In this document: positions 13,614 to 21,510 of the stretch, in pieces
How positions within the stretch are numbered: position 1 is the first letter of the stretch
Layout: the number at the start of each line of letters is the position of its first letter
Source: an uncultured Wenzhouxiangella sp.
GTDB lineage: Bacteria > Pseudomonadota > Gammaproteobacteria > Xanthomonadales > Wenzhouxiangellaceae
NCBI GenBank assembly: GCA_937876395.1
Contig: CALEIM010000139.1
Location: 1-22,160 of the forward strand
DNA length: 22,160 nucleotides
Reading direction: 5' to 3'
Position numbers and translations under genes: made by a program
Notes under the pieces: model-generated
What the model was told of the DNA's origin: nothing
Seen by the model: only the letters and a program-made list of their open reading frames with translations
Databases searched by the model: none

Positions 13614-14494
13614 TTGGACTCCTTGCTGAACAGTTCATCCAGCTTGTTCTCGAAATCGTGATAACCCAGAACCTCATACAGCGATTCTCTGGTCTGCATG
13701 GCATCGACCACGTTTTTCTGGTGGCCGTCCCGGCCGATCGCCTCGTACACGGCCAGCGCGGCCTGGCTCATGGCGCGAAAGGCCGACAGCGGATACAACA
13801 CCAGGCCAGCGCCGGCGTGGCGCAGTTCTTCCACCGAAAACAGCGGTGTGCGGCCAAACTCGGTGATGTTGGCCAGCACCGGCACGTTGACCTGCCGGGC
13901 AAACTCGGCGAACTCGTCGAGGGTGTGCAGCGCCTCGGCAAAAATCATGTCGGCACCGCATTCAACGTACAGCGCTGCACGATCAACGGCAGCCGCCATA
14001 CCCTCACCGGCGTAGGCGTCGGTGCGGGCCATGAACACGAAGCTGTCATCCCCGCGCGCATCAACGGCCGCGCGCACGCGATCGGCCATCTCTTCGGGGC
14101 TGACCAGCGCCTTGTTGGGCCGATGCCCGCAGCGCTTGGCCGCCACCTGGTCCTCAAGATGAATCGCGGCCACGCCGGCGCGTTCCATCTCGCGCACCGT
14201 ACGGGCAATGTTGAAGGCGCTGCCCCAGCCGGTATCCACATCCACCAGCAGCGGCAAATCACTGATGGAAGTGATTCGGCGGGCATCTTCAACTACATCG
14301 GCCAGCTGGGTGATACCCAGATCCGGCAGGCCGAAGCTGGAGTTGGCCACCCCGGCCCCGGAAAGATAGATGGCCTGATGACCGGCGCGCTCGGCCAGCA
14401 GGGCGCTATAAGCGTTGACCGTGCCGACCACCTGCAGCGGCGGCTTTTCGGCAACCAGTCGGCGAAAACGTGTACCGGGAGATGGATCGCTCAT
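13610..14494 (-). CDS. prpB: 2-methylisocitrate lyase
   Basis: 294 aa, normal for PrpB. It cleaves 2-methylisocitrate to pyruvate and succinate. The catalytic loop KRCGHRPNK is at residues 120-128 with C122; YLSGAGVANSSFGLPDLG (43-60) and metal-site D85 and D87 in LVDVDTGWG are present. The KRCGH loop is shared with isocitrate lyases, but the short length and prpC linkage fix the call. ATG 14492-14494 starts directly at MSDPSPGTRFR; an open frame extending 75 residues upstream is not family-like. A TAAAAT lies about 40 bases upstream as a possible -10. The preceding gene on the same strand ends 83 bases upstream. Confidence 0.95.
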   Translation of the reverse strand: MSDPSPGTRFRRLVAEKPPLQVVGTVNAYSALLAERAGHQAIYLSGAGVANSSFGLPDLGITQLADVVEDARRITSISDLPLLVDVDTGWGSAFNIARTVREMERAGVAAIHLEDQVAAKRCGHRPNKALVSPEEMADRVRAAVDARGDDSFVFMARTDAYAGEGMAAAVDRAALYVECGADMIFAEALHTLDEFAEFARQVNVPVLANITEFGRTPLFSVEELRHAGAGLVLYPLSAFRAMSQAALAVYEAIGRDGHQKNVVDAMQTRESLYEVLGYHDFENKLDELFSKESK

Positions 14495-14577
14495 CGTAAA
14501 ACTTGCAACTCCATGGAAATGGAAGGTAGCCCGGCATTTTACCATGGCCACTCCTGACACCCGACTCGGCCGCGCCC

Positions 14578-16128
14578 TCAGACCCGATGCACCTGCGCCG
14601 TTTCCACCGCATAAACCGCGCGATTGATCAGTTCGACCGCATCCTCGAACGGAATAAACGGCACGACAATCTGACCGTGCGGCAACATCAGGCGAACCGT
14701 GGCCAGATCGTGGCGCCACAGATACGGCGTGCGCACCAGCGTCGCCTGCTGCACCAGAGCCACCTCAAAGGCATCCAGGCGCTGCCCGAACAGGCCCTGA
14801 CGCACCCAGCAGATGCCGTCATCAAGCTGCCACGCCCAGACTTTCCAGCTTCGATGAACCAGCCACAGCACCACCAGCAGTACCAGCAACAGTCCGGCGA
14901 GCACTGGGCGGAAGCCGGGCAGAAACCACCAGGCCAACCCACACGCCAGCAGTATCGGTATCGCCAGGCGGGTCCAGTACAGGCTGCGAAAACGCCGACT
15001 GATCGGCCGCATATTCCGTGGCAGCTCAAAGCCGGCCATCAGCCGGGCGGTCAGCGCATGATCCTCAGAACGAATCCCGGGCACCACAAAGCGCTGGTTT
15101 CTTCCTTCGGCGTCGTCGTCCTTGTGGCTGGTCTGCCGGGCGATCAGATACCACTGGCCCGCCAGGCGGCCCAGGGCGGTCTGGATCAGGGTCAGGCCGG
15201 TCAGCTTCTCGCGCCGAATGGTCTGTTCGCGTCGATCCAGCAGGCCGCAAACCGCCAGAAATCGATCACCGTAGTCGCGCAGCTCAAAACCGTGAAAGCG
15301 CAGCAGCGAAAGGAGGCCCGAGAGCGCAAACAGCAGCGCGCCAAGAACCAGTACCAAAGCGACGACCGCAGCCCAGCCGACGCTCAAAAACGTCTGCAGC
15401 AGCTCACTCACACCCGTTGACTCAAGCCAGCCCTCGACCCGGCTCCACAGGATGCTGGCCAGCCAGGCCGCAACACCAGCAATCAGCCAGACCTGGTTGC
15501 TGACCAGTCCATGAACAAAAATTCGGGCTGTCGATGGCTGGTGAAACAGCTCGTGAGCGGCCAGATCGGCCGCTACGCTTGCAGCTTTGGTCTGCTCTGG
15601 CAGCGCCTCTTGCGGCTGGTCCGCGTTCTGGCCATTGGTGAGTTCATCGATCTGCGCACCGCCATGCTGCGCAACCCGATCACGCAGGCTCTGTGCCAGG
15701 CTCAGGCGGATACCGGGCAGTTCAAGCTCGGTCGATTCAGCGCCCGAAGTTTCAGCAGCAAAGCGCACCAGACCAAATGGCCGAAAGTAAAATGGCTGGC
15801 TGATACTGATGTTCTGCACGCGGGCGAAGCGCATGCGCAGATCCTTTTTCACGAACAGACCGCTGCGAACGCGCAGGGCCTCGCCCTCAATGCGGAATTG
15901 AAAGCGCCGCTGATAAATGACTGCAGCCAGCACGGCCAACAGCAAGGCCGCCAGGCCACCCAACAGAAACTCGCGCAGGCCGAGCCGATCAAGCACCGCG
16001 AAACTGAACCCGGCGCCGGCGAAGATATAGAGATTCTGGCGCACAAACTTCGCGCTGCCGCCGACGATCAAAAACAGCAGCGCCATCGGCGCCAGGCGTT
16101 GCCAACGATTGAGGTCGGACGAAGCCAC
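14578..16128 (-). CDS. YdbT-like membrane protein with bacterial PH (bPH2) domains
   Basis: 516 aa from a GTG at 16126-16128; the E. coli relative YdbT is of similar length. The pattern is membrane pairs followed by bPH2 units: first unit at about residues 60-160 (FRIEGEALRVRSGLFVKKDLRMRFARVQNISISQP), second at 265-345 (RFHGFELRDYGDRFLAVCGLLDRREQTIRREKLTGLTLIQT), third near the C-terminus (WQLDDGICWVRQGLFGQRLDAFEVALVQQATLVRTPYL). The GTG start lies one base after the stop of the YdbS-like gene and is preceded by AAGG; an ATG at 16173 would force a 44-base overlap. Function unknown; the pair likely forms one membrane complex. Confidence 0.82.
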   Translation of the reverse strand: MASSDLNRWQRLAPMALLFLIVGGSAKFVRQNLYIFAGAGFSFAVLDRLGLREFLLGGLAALLLAVLAAVIYQRRFQFRIEGEALRVRSGLFVKKDLRMRFARVQNISISQPFYFRPFGLVRFAAETSGAESTELELPGIRLSLAQSLRDRVAQHGGAQIDELTNGQNADQPQEALPEQTKAASVAADLAAHELFHQPSTARIFVHGLVSNQVWLIAGVAAWLASILWSRVEGWLESTGVSELLQTFLSVGWAAVVALVLVLGALLFALSGLLSLLRFHGFELRDYGDRFLAVCGLLDRREQTIRREKLTGLTLIQTALGRLAGQWYLIARQTSHKDDDAEGRNQRFVVPGIRSEDHALTARLMAGFELPRNMRPISRRFRSLYWTRLAIPILLACGLAWWFLPGFRPVLAGLLLVLLVVLWLVHRSWKVWAWQLDDGICWVRQGLFGQRLDAFEVALVQQATLVRTPYLWRHDLATVRLMLPHGQIVVPFIPFEDAVELINRAVYAVETAQVHRV

Positions 16129-16129
16129 C

Positions 16130-16696
16130 TTATGCCTTGCCCGTATCTGCACCACTGTCGGCGGCTGCAGCAATCTGTTCGAGCAGGTATTCGCGCACCC
16201 GGTGGGCGTCTTCCTGGTCCAGCCCGGCGACGGTCAGATCGGCACTGGCGCCACCGGCGGTATAGCACTTGAGCTGCATCAAGCCGAATTTGCGTTCCAA
16301 TGGGCCGTGCGTCGCCTCGACGTGCTGGATGCGGGCAAACGGCAAAATTACGATCTTGCGCCACAGCACGCCGTAGCGATAGACCAGATCATGCTCACGC
16401 AGGGCCCAGGCCCGGATGCGAAAATCCAGACGGGCATAAACCGCGCCCAGCGCGGCGATCATCAGCGGCAGCACCGGCGCCCACCACGCCCAGGAACGGT
16501 CTCCCAGACCAAAGGGCAGCAAGGAAAACCAGACGGCCGCGGCCATGACCGCAGCCGCGACCAGCCAGAAGACACACTGATGGATCAGGCTCCAGGGCAG
16601 GTAGGACGGCGCTACAGCCTGAAGTTCGACGCGTCGGAAGTCGGGCAGATGGGCTACCTGAACCTGCGGGTTTTCAAACGCACTGCCCTGCTCCAT
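16130..16696 (-). CDS. YdbS-like PH-domain membrane protein
   Basis: 188 aa. Two membrane helices (about residues 36-60 and 68-88) precede one bPH2 domain (LDFRIRAWALREHDLVYRYGVLWRKIVILPFARIQHVE, then GLMQLKCYTAGGASADLTVAGL). This is the partner arrangement of E. coli ydbS-ydbT: a short one-domain protein followed by a longer multi-domain one. AAGG lies 5 bases before the ATG. The stop TAA is separated from the next GTG start by a single base. A possible promoter sits at 16728-16756. Confidence 0.85.
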   Translation of the reverse strand: MEQGSAFENPQVQVAHLPDFRRVELQAVAPSYLPWSLIHQCVFWLVAAAVMAAAVWFSLLPFGLGDRSWAWWAPVLPLMIAALGAVYARLDFRIRAWALREHDLVYRYGVLWRKIVILPFARIQHVEATHGPLERKFGLMQLKCYTAGGASADLTVAGLDQEDAHRVREYLLEQIAAAADSGADTGKA

Positions 16697-16727
16697 GCTT
16701 GCCTTGCTCCGGTTCGAGTATTCGCAC

Positions 16728-16756
16728 AGTATCCCGCGCCCAGGCTCGACGGTCCA
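16728..16756 (-). promoter_or_regulatory. Possible promoter for the YdbS/YdbT pair
   Basis: On the minus strand TGGACC (16751-16756) and GATACT (16728-16733) are 17 bases apart, each matching the sigma-70 consensus at 4 of 6 positions, about 30 bases before the ATG. Confidence 0.3.
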
Positions 16757-16783
16757 GTGACATTGGTCATACCCGGGAGGGCC

Positions 16784-18595
16784 TTATTCGCCGCTTCGCT
16801 CCGCGCGCTTGCGTTCGTGTTCTTTAAGACGTTTCTTGCGCAAGCGAATGTTTTGTGGGGTAATTTCTACCAGCTCATCGTCGTTGATGAACTCCATGGC
16901 CTGCTCCAGCGTCATGCGGATCGGCGGTGTGAGCTGGACGGCGTCATCCTTGCCGGCGGCGCGGATATTGGTCAGCTTCTTGCCCTTCATGGGATTGACC
17001 ACCAGGTCGTTGGCGCGTGCGTGCAGGCCGATGATCTGGCCTTCGTAGACGTCCTCACCGGGACCGAGGAAGAGCTTGCCGCGTTCCTGCAGATTGAACA
17101 AGGCAAAGGCCACGGTCGTGCCGTTTTCCATACTGATCAGGGTGCCGTTGGCACGCTCGGCGAGGCGCTCGGCCGCCGGTCCCCAGTGATCGAAAACACG
17201 AAACAGCAGGCCGGTGCCCGAAGTCATCGTCCGATAGGCGCTCTGGAAACCGATCAGCCCCCGGGCCGGAGCAATGTAGTCCAGACGCACCCTGCCCTTT
17301 CCATCCGACTGCATATTTTCAAGCTGAGCCTTGCGCTCGCCCATGGCCTGCATCACAGCGCCCTGAAACTGCTCATCCAGATCAAGCACGACCTGCTCCC
17401 AAGGCTCCTGAATCAGGCCATCAGCACCCTCACGCTTGCGTACCCGCGGCCTTGAGACCGCGAGTTCGAAACCTTCACGGCGCATGGCCTCGATCAGCAC
17501 GGCCAGATGCAGCTCACCGCGACCGGCAACCTCAAACTGCTCGGCATCGGTGGTATCACTCACCTCAAGGGCCACGTTGTGGCTGGCTTCCTGAAACAGA
17601 CGCGCGCGCAGTTGCCGGCTGGTCAGGTACTTTCCTTCCCGACCGGCGAACGGCGAACTGTTGACCTGAAAAGTCATCTGGATGGTCGGCTCATCGACGC
17701 TCAGCGGCGGCAGCGCCTCGATATGCGCCGGATCGCACAAGGTGTCGGAAATGCCTAGCGGGTCGATTCCCGAAACCGCGATGATGTCGCCGGCGCTGGC
17801 CTGGTCAACTTCTTCGCGCCGCAGGCCCTTGAAGCCGAGCACCTGCATCACCCGGCCCGAGCGAGTCTTGCCGCGGCGATCAATCACGCTCACGGCCTGG
17901 CTGGTCCGCACCCGTCCGCGCTTGATCCGGCCAATTCCGATCAGGCCAACATAGCTTGAGTAGCTCAGGCTGGAAACCTGCATCTGGAACGGCCCGTCAG
18001 GATCCACGTCCGGTTCGGGCACATGCTTGATCAGGGTTTCGAACAGGGGCGTGAAGTCACCACTGTCAACGTCCGGCTCCAGCGCCGCATAGCCGTTCAG
18101 TCCCGAGGCATAGAGCACCGGAAAATCAAGCTGTTCATCGGTGGCACCGAGCTTGTCGAACAGATCAAAGGTCTGATCGAGCACCCAGTCAGGTCGCGCT
18201 CCGGGGCGATCAATCTTGTTGATCACCACGATCGGTCGAAAGCCCATGCCGAAGGCTTTCTGGGTAACAAAGCGGGTCTGCGGCATCGGGCCGTCAACGG
18301 CGTCGACCAGCAACAGCACCGAATCGACCATCGACAGTACACGCTCGACCTCACCACCGAAATCGGCGTGACCGGGCGTATCGACAATATTGATCCGCCA
18401 GCCCTGCCAGTTGATGGCGGTGTTTTTGGCCAGAATGGTAATGCCTCTTTCGCGCTCCTGATCTCCGGAGTCCATCACCCGCTCCTCCAATCGCTCGTGC
18501 GCTGCAAACTCGCCAGACTGGCGCAACAACTGATCGACCAGCGTGGTCTTGCCATGGTCAACATGGGCAATGATGGCGATATTTCGAAGCTTCAT
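16784..18595 (-). CDS. typA: Ribosome-associated translational GTPase TypA/BipA
   Basis: 603 aa, the usual size. G1 AHVDHGKTT is at residues 10-18, the effector segment includes RERGITI (48-54), G3 DTPGH at 72-76 and G4 NKID at 126-129. The elongation-factor-like domains follow, and the C-terminal part with GQIIGLHARANDLVVNPMKGKKLTN is diagnostic of TypA/BipA. It acts on 50S assembly and stress/cold adaptation in other bacteria. It is divergent from mdh across 108 bases; a TATAAT on the minus strand lies within a perfect palindrome (18617-18636). Confidence 0.97.
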   Translation of the reverse strand: MKLRNIAIIAHVDHGKTTLVDQLLRQSGEFAAHERLEERVMDSGDQERERGITILAKNTAINWQGWRINIVDTPGHADFGGEVERVLSMVDSVLLLVDAVDGPMPQTRFVTQKAFGMGFRPIVVINKIDRPGARPDWVLDQTFDLFDKLGATDEQLDFPVLYASGLNGYAALEPDVDSGDFTPLFETLIKHVPEPDVDPDGPFQMQVSSLSYSSYVGLIGIGRIKRGRVRTSQAVSVIDRRGKTRSGRVMQVLGFKGLRREEVDQASAGDIIAVSGIDPLGISDTLCDPAHIEALPPLSVDEPTIQMTFQVNSSPFAGREGKYLTSRQLRARLFQEASHNVALEVSDTTDAEQFEVAGRGELHLAVLIEAMRREGFELAVSRPRVRKREGADGLIQEPWEQVVLDLDEQFQGAVMQAMGERKAQLENMQSDGKGRVRLDYIAPARGLIGFQSAYRTMTSGTGLLFRVFDHWGPAAERLAERANGTLISMENGTTVAFALFNLQERGKLFLGPGEDVYEGQIIGLHARANDLVVNPMKGKKLTNIRAAGKDDAVQLTPPIRMTLEQAMEFINDDELVEITPQNIRLRKKRLKEHERKRAERSGE

Positions 18596-18616
18596 GCAAA
18601 TTCCGGAAACAGCAGG

Positions 18617-18636
18617 GCGGCGGATTATACCGCCGC
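18617..18636 (-). promoter_or_regulatory. typA -10 box inside a perfect palindrome
   Basis: GCGGCGG (18617-18623) and CCGCCGC (18630-18636) are exact reverse complements flanking a 6-base centre that reads TATAAT on the minus strand (18624-18629), about 30 bases before the typA ATG. No clear -35 is seen. It could be an operator, or a hairpin at the start of one of the divergent transcripts. Confidence 0.45.
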
Positions 18637-18703
18637 AGGGGCTGGACCATGCGTTAAAATACTGGCCCTCTATTCAAACTAGCCTATTTCAGGAGTCCAG
18701 GCA

Positions 18704-19681
18704 ATGAACCAACCCCTGCGCGTCGCCATTACCGGCGCGGCCGGCCAGATCGGCTATCAGCTCTGCTTCCGAATCGCTGCCGGCGACATGCTTGGGGCCG
18801 ATCAGCCCATCATCCTGCAGCTCATCGAAATTCCCCCGGCCATTGACGCGCTGAAAGGGGTGGCCATGGAACTCGAAGACGCCGCCCTGCCCCTGCTGCA
18901 CGGTATTGTCACCACCACGGAACTTGATGAAGGCTTCAAGGATGCTGACGTTGCCATTCTGGTCGGCGCCAGGCCGCGCGGACCGGGCATGGAGCGCGCC
19001 GATTTGCTGACTGAAAACGGCAAGATCTTTGGCCCGCAAGGCAAAAGCCTGAACGCAGTGGCCAGCCGGGACGTAAAAGTACTGGTGGTCGGCAACCCGG
19101 CCAATACCAACGCCCTGATAGCGCAGGCCAATGCGCCAGACCTGCCGGCCGAGAATTTCACCGCCATGACCCGCCTTGACCACAACCGGGCATTAGCCCA
19201 GCTTGCCGGCAAAACCGGTCTGCACCACAGCCACATCCGACAGATGACGATCTGGGGCAACCATTCGTCCACCCAGTATCCTGATCTGCACCACGCCCGC
19301 GTGGATGGCAAACCGGCCCTCGATCTGGTTGATCGCGGCTGGTACGAGTCCGACTTCATCCCCACGGTGCAGCAGCGCGGCGCGGCCATCATCAAGGCGC
19401 GCGGCGCCTCCAGCGCGGCCTCGGCCGCCTCCAGCGCCATTGACCACATCCGCAGCTGGATGCAGGGCACCGATGGCAATGACTGGATATCGATGGCGGT
19501 TCCGGCCGACGGCAGCTACGGCATCGAGCCGGGAGTGATATTTTCGTATCCCTGCATCTGCAAAGACGGTCGCTGGTCGATCGTTCAGGGCCTGAAAATC
19601 AACGCGTTTTCGCAGGCTCGGCTTGACGCCACCGATGCAGAGCTTCGCGAAGAGCGACGGGCAGTCGAGAACCTGCTTTAA
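18704..19681 (+). CDS. mdh: Malate dehydrogenase (NAD-dependent, cytosolic type)
   Basis: 325 aa. It interconverts malate and oxaloacetate in the TCA cycle. The dinucleotide-binding GAAGQIG is at residues 11-17. Active-site residues are R92 and R98 in GARPRGPGMERADLL, D159 and R162 in TRLDHNRA, and H187 in IWGNHSSTQYPD. This is the group with the IGYQLCFRIA start, distinct from the ~312-aa enterobacterial form. AGGAG (18691-18695) lies 8 bases before the ATG. A TAAAAT at 18655-18660 may be the -10, without a clear -35. The product oxaloacetate is a PrpC substrate, but the genes are not linked in an operon. Confidence 0.97.
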   Translation: MNQPLRVAITGAAGQIGYQLCFRIAAGDMLGADQPIILQLIEIPPAIDALKGVAMELEDAALPLLHGIVTTTELDEGFKDADVAILVGARPRGPGMERADLLTENGKIFGPQGKSLNAVASRDVKVLVVGNPANTNALIAQANAPDLPAENFTAMTRLDHNRALAQLAGKTGLHHSHIRQMTIWGNHSSTQYPDLHHARVDGKPALDLVDRGWYESDFIPTVQQRGAAIIKARGASSAASAASSAIDHIRSWMQGTDGNDWISMAVPADGSYGIEPGVIFSYPCICKDGRWSIVQGLKINAFSQARLDATDAELREERRAVENLL

Positions 19682-19718
19682 TCCTCTGAAATCTGTTTGG
19701 ATCTCAACGGAGTAACGA

Positions 19719-20156
19719 ATGAAAGCAATCAAGGCACTATTGATACTCAGCCTCGCGGCAACAGCCCTGCTGGCCACGGCCGCCGGCCTGCAGCGCACAA
19801 CGGCACCTGAAGGAGCCAGCGTTTACTTCATCGCGCCGCAAGACGGTGACACCGTCAGCAGCCCGGTCACTATCCGCTTTGGCCTGGAAGGCATGGGCGT
19901 GGCGCCGGCCAGCATCGATTTTGAAGATACCGGCCACCACCACTTGCTGATAAACGTCGACGAAGAAAAGATGCCCGCGCTGAACAGGCCACTGCCTACC
20001 ACCGACCAGATCGTGCATTTCAACGGTGGACAGACCGAAGCCCAAATCGAGCTGGAGCCGGGTGAGCATCGTTTGCAGCTGATGCTCGGCGACTATCGCC
20101 ACATCCCGCACGACCCGGAAATCGCCTCGGAAATCATCACCATTACTGTCGAATAG
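19719..20156 (+). CDS. Exported DUF4399 protein
   Basis: 145 aa. A signal peptide is clear: KAIK, then a hydrophobic stretch ALLILSLAATALLATAAG, with likely cleavage near residue 22. The mature part has the DUF4399 pattern: VYFIAPQDGDTVSSPVTIRFGLEGMGVAPA, DTGHHHLLIN, PLPTTDQIVHFNGGQTE, ELEPGEHRLQLMLGDYRHIPH. The clustered histidines (GHHH, HF, EH, RHIPH) suggest possible metal binding, which is an inference. A CGGAG ribosome site lies 6 bases before ATG 19719. It follows mdh after 37 bases on the same strand, so co-transcription is possible. No function is established. Confidence 0.87.
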   Translation: MKAIKALLILSLAATALLATAAGLQRTTAPEGASVYFIAPQDGDTVSSPVTIRFGLEGMGVAPASIDFEDTGHHHLLINVDEEKMPALNRPLPTTDQIVHFNGGQTEAQIELEPGEHRLQLMLGDYRHIPHDPEIASEIITITVE

Positions 20157-20252
20157 CTAAAATTCTGCATCCAGCCGCAGCCACAAAATTCGGCCAGGCT
20201 GATTGAAGCGCCCGTTGGCCGGCAGCCCAAACGTCGGCATTGCCGGCTTGGT
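20157..20252 (-). pseudogene. C-terminal remnant of a probable TonB-dependent receptor
   Basis: Immediately after the DUF4399 stop, the minus strand reads MPTFGLPANGRFNQPGRI then LWLRLDAEF and a TAG stop (20157-20159). The PGR(x)LWLRLxAEF ending with a terminal phenylalanine is typical of the last beta-strand of outer-membrane receptors. Only 32 codons are open; an in-frame TGA at 20253-20255 and then the IS end at 20271 cut it off. The rest of the gene is not on the other side of the IS, where an rRNA operon begins. The call rests on a short pattern only. Confidence 0.45.
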
Positions 20253-20270
20253 TCAGATGCTCGCTGCAGG

Positions 20271-20282
20271 TGACCGTACCCC
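20271..20282. repeat. IS terminal inverted repeat, left
   Basis: TGACCGTACCCC, exact reverse complement of 21459-21470. Confidence 0.85.
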
Positions 20283-20320
20283 GCGATTCGAGCATGGGGC
20301 AATGTGGGAGATTAAGCATA

Positions 20321-21136
20321 TCAGGCTGCCTCTGCGGCGAATACCGCAGGTGGTTTGTGATCCAGCGAGCGGTGTGGCCTGACGGTGTTGTAGTGGTCGC
20401 GCCACTGGCTAATCGTTGATCGGGCATCGTCCAGGCTGGCGAACCAATGCAGGTTGAGGCAGTAGTCTCGGAACTTGCCGTTGAAGCTCTCGACGAAGGC
20501 ATTCTGTGTCGGTTTTCCAGGCTGGATGAAGTGCAGCTTAATACGCCGGTCTCGAGCCCAGAAAAACATCGCTTTGCTGGTGAACTCAGGGCCGTTGTCG
20601 CAGACTAGCGTTGAGGGCAGCGGCCGGCTCTGGGCCAGCTCATCGAGCGCTCGAGCCACGCGCTCGCCAGAGATCGAGAAATCCACGACCTGCAGCACAC
20701 ACTCGCGGGTGAAGTCGTCAACGACGTTGAGGACGCGAAGGCGCCGCCCGTTGGCGAGCTGATCGCTGACGAAGTCCATCGACCAGCGTTCGTTGGCCTG
20801 GCTCGGCACGACCATCGGGACCCGCGGCCGGGTAAGCTTCTTACGCCGCTTGGTGCGGACCTGAAGGCCTTCCTCGCGGTAAAGCCGGTACGTCCGCTTG
20901 CGATTGAGGACCAGGCCTTCGATCCGAAGCATGCCGTGCAAGGTCGGGTAGCCATAGCGAGGGTATTTCTCGGCCAAGGTCTTGAGACGAGCGCGCAGTG
21001 TTGCGTCGTCTCGGCCTTGCGGCTTGTACCAGGCCGCCGATCGGCTGAAGCCGACCAGGCGACAGGCCCGACGCTCGCTGATGCGACGATTCTTGAGGTG
21101 CTCCACGGCCCGACGTCGCTGCGTGGCCGTCACCAT
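20321..21136 (-). CDS. IS3-family transposase OrfB (DDE integrase domain)
   Basis: 271 aa. A helical HTH_21-type N-terminal part (RRISERRACRLVGFSRSAAWYK) is followed by the rve integrase core. Catalytic residues are D121 in WSMDFVSD, D180 in LVCDNGPEF and E216 in NAFVESFNGKFRDYCLN, giving the DD(35)E spacing of IS3 transposases. The C-terminus YNTVRPHRSLDHKPPAVF is intact, so the gene is probably functional. Its ATG (21134-21136) lies just at the slippery heptamer in orfA, so the product is normally made as an OrfAB fusion by -1 frameshifting, with OrfB alone possible. Confidence 0.93.
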   Translation of the reverse strand: MVTATQRRRAVEHLKNRRISERRACRLVGFSRSAAWYKPQGRDDATLRARLKTLAEKYPRYGYPTLHGMLRIEGLVLNRKRTYRLYREEGLQVRTKRRKKLTRPRVPMVVPSQANERWSMDFVSDQLANGRRLRVLNVVDDFTRECVLQVVDFSISGERVARALDELAQSRPLPSTLVCDNGPEFTSKAMFFWARDRRIKLHFIQPGKPTQNAFVESFNGKFRDYCLNLHWFASLDDARSTISQWRDHYNTVRPHRSLDHKPPAVFAAEAA

Positions 21137-21396
21137 TTTCCCTCGACAAGCTCCTTGAGCGCGGCCTTGTCGAGCTCAGCTTCGCCCAGCAGACGCTTGA
21201 GCTTGGCGTTCTCGCTCTCCAACTCACGCAGCCGCTTGGCCTCGGAGACCTCCATGCCGCCGAATTTTGATTTCCAGCGATAGACCGTGTTCTCGGCCAC
21301 GCCGTGACGGCGGGCGATGTCCGGAACGGAGGCGCCAGCCTCGTGCTCCTTGAGGATCGAGATGATCTGTTCTTCTGTGTATCGTTTGCGCTTCAT
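21130..21396 (-). CDS. IS3-family transposase OrfA (HTH/leucine-zipper subunit)
   Basis: 88 aa. The N-terminal KRKRYTEEQIISILKEHEAGASVPDIARRHGVAENTVYRWKSKFGG (about 2-47) is an HTH_Tnp_1 domain that binds the IS ends; the C-terminal part (EAKRLRELESENAKLKRLL) is a leucine-zipper coiled coil for multimer formation. It overlaps orfB by 7 bases and ends two codons after a GGGAAAA heptamer. An AGG-rich stretch (GGGAGGTCCCC) lies just upstream of the ATG at 21394-21396. Confidence 0.93.
   Translation of the reverse strand: MKRKRYTEEQIISILKEHEAGASVPDIARRHGVAENTVYRWKSKFGGMEVSEAKRLRELESENAKLKRLLGEAELDKAALKELVEGKW
21136..21142 (-). promoter_or_regulatory. Programmed -1 frameshift site in the IS
   Basis: In the orfA frame the sequence reads GAG GGA AAA TGG TGA. 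G GGA AAA fits the X XXY YYZ slippery heptamer; a one-base slip back places the ribosome exactly on ATG GTG ACG, the first codons of orfB. Confidence 0.7.
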
Positions 21397-21458
21397 TTGG
21401 GGACCTCCCAGGGGTCAGAATATCGGGAAATCCCACATGCTGCATGGCTCGGATTAGT

Positions 21459-21470
21459 GGGGTACGGTCA
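21459..21470. repeat. IS terminal inverted repeat, right
   Basis: GGGGTACGGTCA, exact reverse complement of 20271-20282. Confidence 0.85.
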
Positions 21471-21510
21471 ATGACGGGGCCTGCCAGGGCGTGGAAGCCG
21501 GCTTCCGGAC

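Larger units (their letters stand above)
20271..21470 (-). mobile_element. IS3-family insertion sequence (IS407-like), complete, 1200 bp
   Basis: The ends are inverted repeats: TGACCGTACCCC at 20271-20282 and its exact complement at 21459-21470, with further imperfect matching inward to ATGTGGGA (20302-20309 and 21431-21438 complement). Ends begin with TG as in IS3 elements. Inside are two overlapping minus-strand genes, orfA and orfB, with a -1 slippery site. The bases flanking the ends (CAGG left, ATGA right) do not match, so no target duplication is seen. Confidence 0.88.

Noticed and set aside
13658..14557. 299-aa plus-strand open frame
   Set aside because: Antisense shadow of prpB.
16109..17455. 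448-aa plus-strand open frame
   Set aside because: Spans the antisense of ydbS and typA; no recognisable domain and no ribosome site.
20303..21437. IS boundaries at the inner TGTGGGA repeats
   Set aside because: A longer and better outer match, TGACCGTACCCC, gives a 1200-bp element with exact ends; the inner repeats are subterminal.
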